NCBI GenBank assembly: GCA_021739805.1
Contig: JAIPBB010000105.1
Span: 1-15,310, forward strand
Reading direction: 5' to 3'
DNA length: 15,310 bases
Source: Saprospiraceae bacterium
Lineage (GTDB): Bacteria > Bacteroidota > Bacteroidia > Bacteroidales > JAIPBB01
Positions 14,541 through 15,310 of the stretch are shown piece after piece. The translations under genes were made by a program, and so were the position numbers. Positions within the stretch are counted from its first letter, which is position 1, and every line of letters starts with the position of its first letter. The notes beneath the pieces are model-generated. The model had not been told where the DNA came from. It saw nothing but the letters and a program-made list of their open reading frames with translations, and did not search any database.

Positions 14541-14666
14541 AAAAAACAAATTTCAAATAAGCTCCAATTTTCAAAATTACAATATTCAAACTGTTTTGAG
14601 AATTTGAAAATTAATATTTTGGAATTTATCCATACGGACAAGTTTTGTTGTTTGGTGCTTGTTGTT
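14541..14666 (+). repeat. Interspersed repeat element, copy 2
   Basis: This is the plus-oriented partner of 10058-10186. AAAAAACAAATTTCAAATAA at 14541-14560 is exact, 14618-14646 is 28 of 29 matching, and a weaker match runs through GGTGCTTG to about 14666. The element occupies the middle of the 309-bp gene-free gap (14515-14823) upstream of coaX. The right part of that gap holds the tRNA promoter. Its interior start, AAACTGTTTTGAGAATTTG, also resembles the repeat at 1900. Confidence 0.75.
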
Positions 14667-14800
14667 TGTTATTTTCTAAAATTCAAAATATTAAGTGAAT
14701 TTTAGGATATTATTTAGTAATTTTCGTTTGCAAAATTAGTTGATTAAGGACTATTATAAGCGATTTAACGAAAAAAGTTTTATGATTAGAAAAAAAGTTT

Positions 14801-14808
14801 TACTTTTG
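14801..14808 (+). promoter_or_regulatory. -7 promoter element of the tRNA-Phe gene
   Basis: TACTTTTG matches TAnnTTTG in full and ends 15 bp before the mature tRNA 5' end, an ideal position for a short trailer-free precursor. The -33 region near 14777-14780 reads GTTT, a partial match. Confidence 0.6.
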
Positions 14809-14823
14809 CACTCCAATTTTAAT

Positions 14824-14896
<73 letters not shown>

Positions 14897-14902
14897 CAGA
14901 AG

Positions 14903-14934
14903 AAAGCCCGGCTATTTGTCGGGCTTTTTGTTTT
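14903..14934 (+). terminator. Rho-independent terminator of the tRNA gene
   Basis: AAAGCCCG (14903-14910) pairs with CGGGCTTT (14920-14927); two more inner pairs (G-U and C-G) leave the loop TATTT. The stem runs directly into a T-rich tail (TTTTTGTTTT), 6 bp after the tRNA. Confidence 0.92.
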
Positions 14935-15023
14935 ATACTAATATTTTTCCTTGCTTGCCCATATCATGAGAATAATAAGCAAGCATAAACTCAAAAACTT
15001 ATAATTTTTCATTTATACTAATA
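14932..15023 (+). repeat. 12-bp direct repeat pair flanking a small inverted repeat
   Basis: TTTATACTAATA occurs at 14932-14943 and 15012-15023. Between them TGCTTGC (14952-14958) and GCAAGCA (14979-14985) form a 7-bp inverted repeat. This lies between the tRNA terminator and the next gene. It may be an old excision or insertion footprint, or chance. Confidence 0.35.
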
Positions 15024-15043
15024 GGTTATTAAAAAATATCTAT

Positions 15044-15051
15044 TAAATTTG
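15044..15051 (+). promoter_or_regulatory. Candidate -7 element for the gene at 15125
   Basis: TAAATTTG matches TAnnTTTG about 75 bp upstream of the start codon. No convincing -33 element is seen, so this is a weak call; it is the only full match I found on this strand between the tRNA terminator and the start. Confidence 0.3.
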
Positions 15052-15114
15052 GGTGTTTAAATTTATTCTGTTAATTGAATTAATAAAAAGTTTTATAGAT
15101 AAAACATAACAAAT

Positions 15115-15124
15115 AGAAGGAAGG
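15115..15124 (+). promoter_or_regulatory. Strong purine-rich ribosome binding site
   Basis: AGAAGGAAGG sits directly before the ATG at 15125. No other start in the window has a comparable Shine-Dalgarno sequence. It supports this ATG over the next in-frame one at 15152 and argues that the plus strand, not the opposite open frame, is the coding one here. Confidence 0.6.
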
Positions 15125-15310
15125 ATGAAACTTGAGAAAATTTTAGATAATATGAATTCGTTAGAAAAGAATTCATTTATCAAGATAATTGATAATATTA
15201 TAGCAAACAATCCAAAGAATTTTAAGGTAATTGATAAAATATTATATGACACGGAAAAATCAAGCCTTAAAAGCCTTGATAATGTTGTAATTTCCAAAAT
15301 CTTTAGCCTT
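15125..15310 (+). CDS. Unidentified protein, N-terminal 62 residues (partial, runs off the window)
   Basis: The frame is open from the ATG to the last base and reads MKLEKILDNMNSLEKNSF, then KIIDNIIANNPKNFKVIDKI and LDNVVISKIFSL. The sequence is helical-looking, charged and without a signal peptide, so it is probably cytoplasmic. I do not recognise the family with confidence; it has the feel of the Bacteroidota hypothetical proteins found in accessory regions. The strong ribosome binding site and normal amino-acid mix make it a better call than the minus-strand frame at 15043-15297, which is a hydrophobic shadow. It is the first gene after tRNA-Phe, a frequent integration point. Confidence 0.65.
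   Translation, partial: MKLEKILDNMNSLEKNSFIKIIDNIIANNPKNFKVIDKILYDTEKSSLKSLDNVVISKIFSL

Noticed and set aside
14572..14738. Minus-strand TAATTTTG boxes (14572-14579 and 14731-14738) as coaX promoters
   Set aside because: Both match TAnnTTTG, but neither has a -33 element at the right spacing, and such words are expected by chance in this AT-rich repeat region.
15043..15297. Minus-strand open frame of 84 codons, hydrophobic product
   Set aside because: It lies antisense to the plus-strand frame at 15125, which has a strong ribosome binding site; its Leu/Ile/Phe-rich product is the usual shadow of an AT-rich Lys/Asn/Ile-rich gene.

Overview
The window looks like chromosomal DNA from an AT-rich member of the Bacteroidota. 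Several things point there: a gene run coaX / outer-membrane protein / TPR protein / lptC / corC-like / ppiD-like that I recall as typical of that phylum; a lipoprotein form of LptC; signal peptides ending in A-Q or S-Q; promoter-like boxes of the TAnnTTTG type; and start codons that almost all lack a Shine-Dalgarno sequence. I cannot assign a genus from sequence alone.

Layout, left to right. 1-91 holds what looks like the last codons of a plus-strand gene entering the window. 92-531 has no gene and is filled with palindromic and CT-rich repeats. 532-1745 carries two minus-strand paralogous genes for small, very lysine/arginine-rich exported proteins that I do not recognise. A divergent gap (1746-2023) holds a perfect palindrome, a TTTGGAATTT-type repeat and a promoter, leading into mrdA (PBP2) and rodA, which overlap by 4 bp. 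They form the transpeptidase/glycosyltransferase pair that builds lateral-wall peptidoglycan. rodA converges with an MDR-family oxidoreductase gene; the two stop codons sit in one 10-bp palindrome.

From 5108 to 14514 everything is on the minus strand. In transcription order it is coaX (CoA synthesis), a beta-barrel outer-membrane protein, a TPR periplasmic protein, lptC (LPS export), a CNNM/CBS membrane protein, a PpiD/SurA-like periplasmic foldase, a rho-independent terminator, and the MDR gene. The theme is the cell envelope: LPS transport, outer-membrane protein folding and wall growth. coaX overlaps the outer-membrane gene and the TPR gene follows 23 bp later. The next three gaps are 240-301 bp long, and each is occupied by a different repeat family.

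14824-14896 is tRNA-Phe(GAA) with a good promoter and terminator. A further plus-strand gene starts at 15125 and runs off the window; it is unusual here in having a strong purine-rich ribosome binding site.

The most unusual signals are the 11-bp tandem array with inverted copies ahead of lptC, an inverted pair of repeat elements bracketing the lptC-coaX segment, and the tandem lysine-rich paralogs, one of which carries an internal module duplication. I did not find a convincing new multi-gene system.
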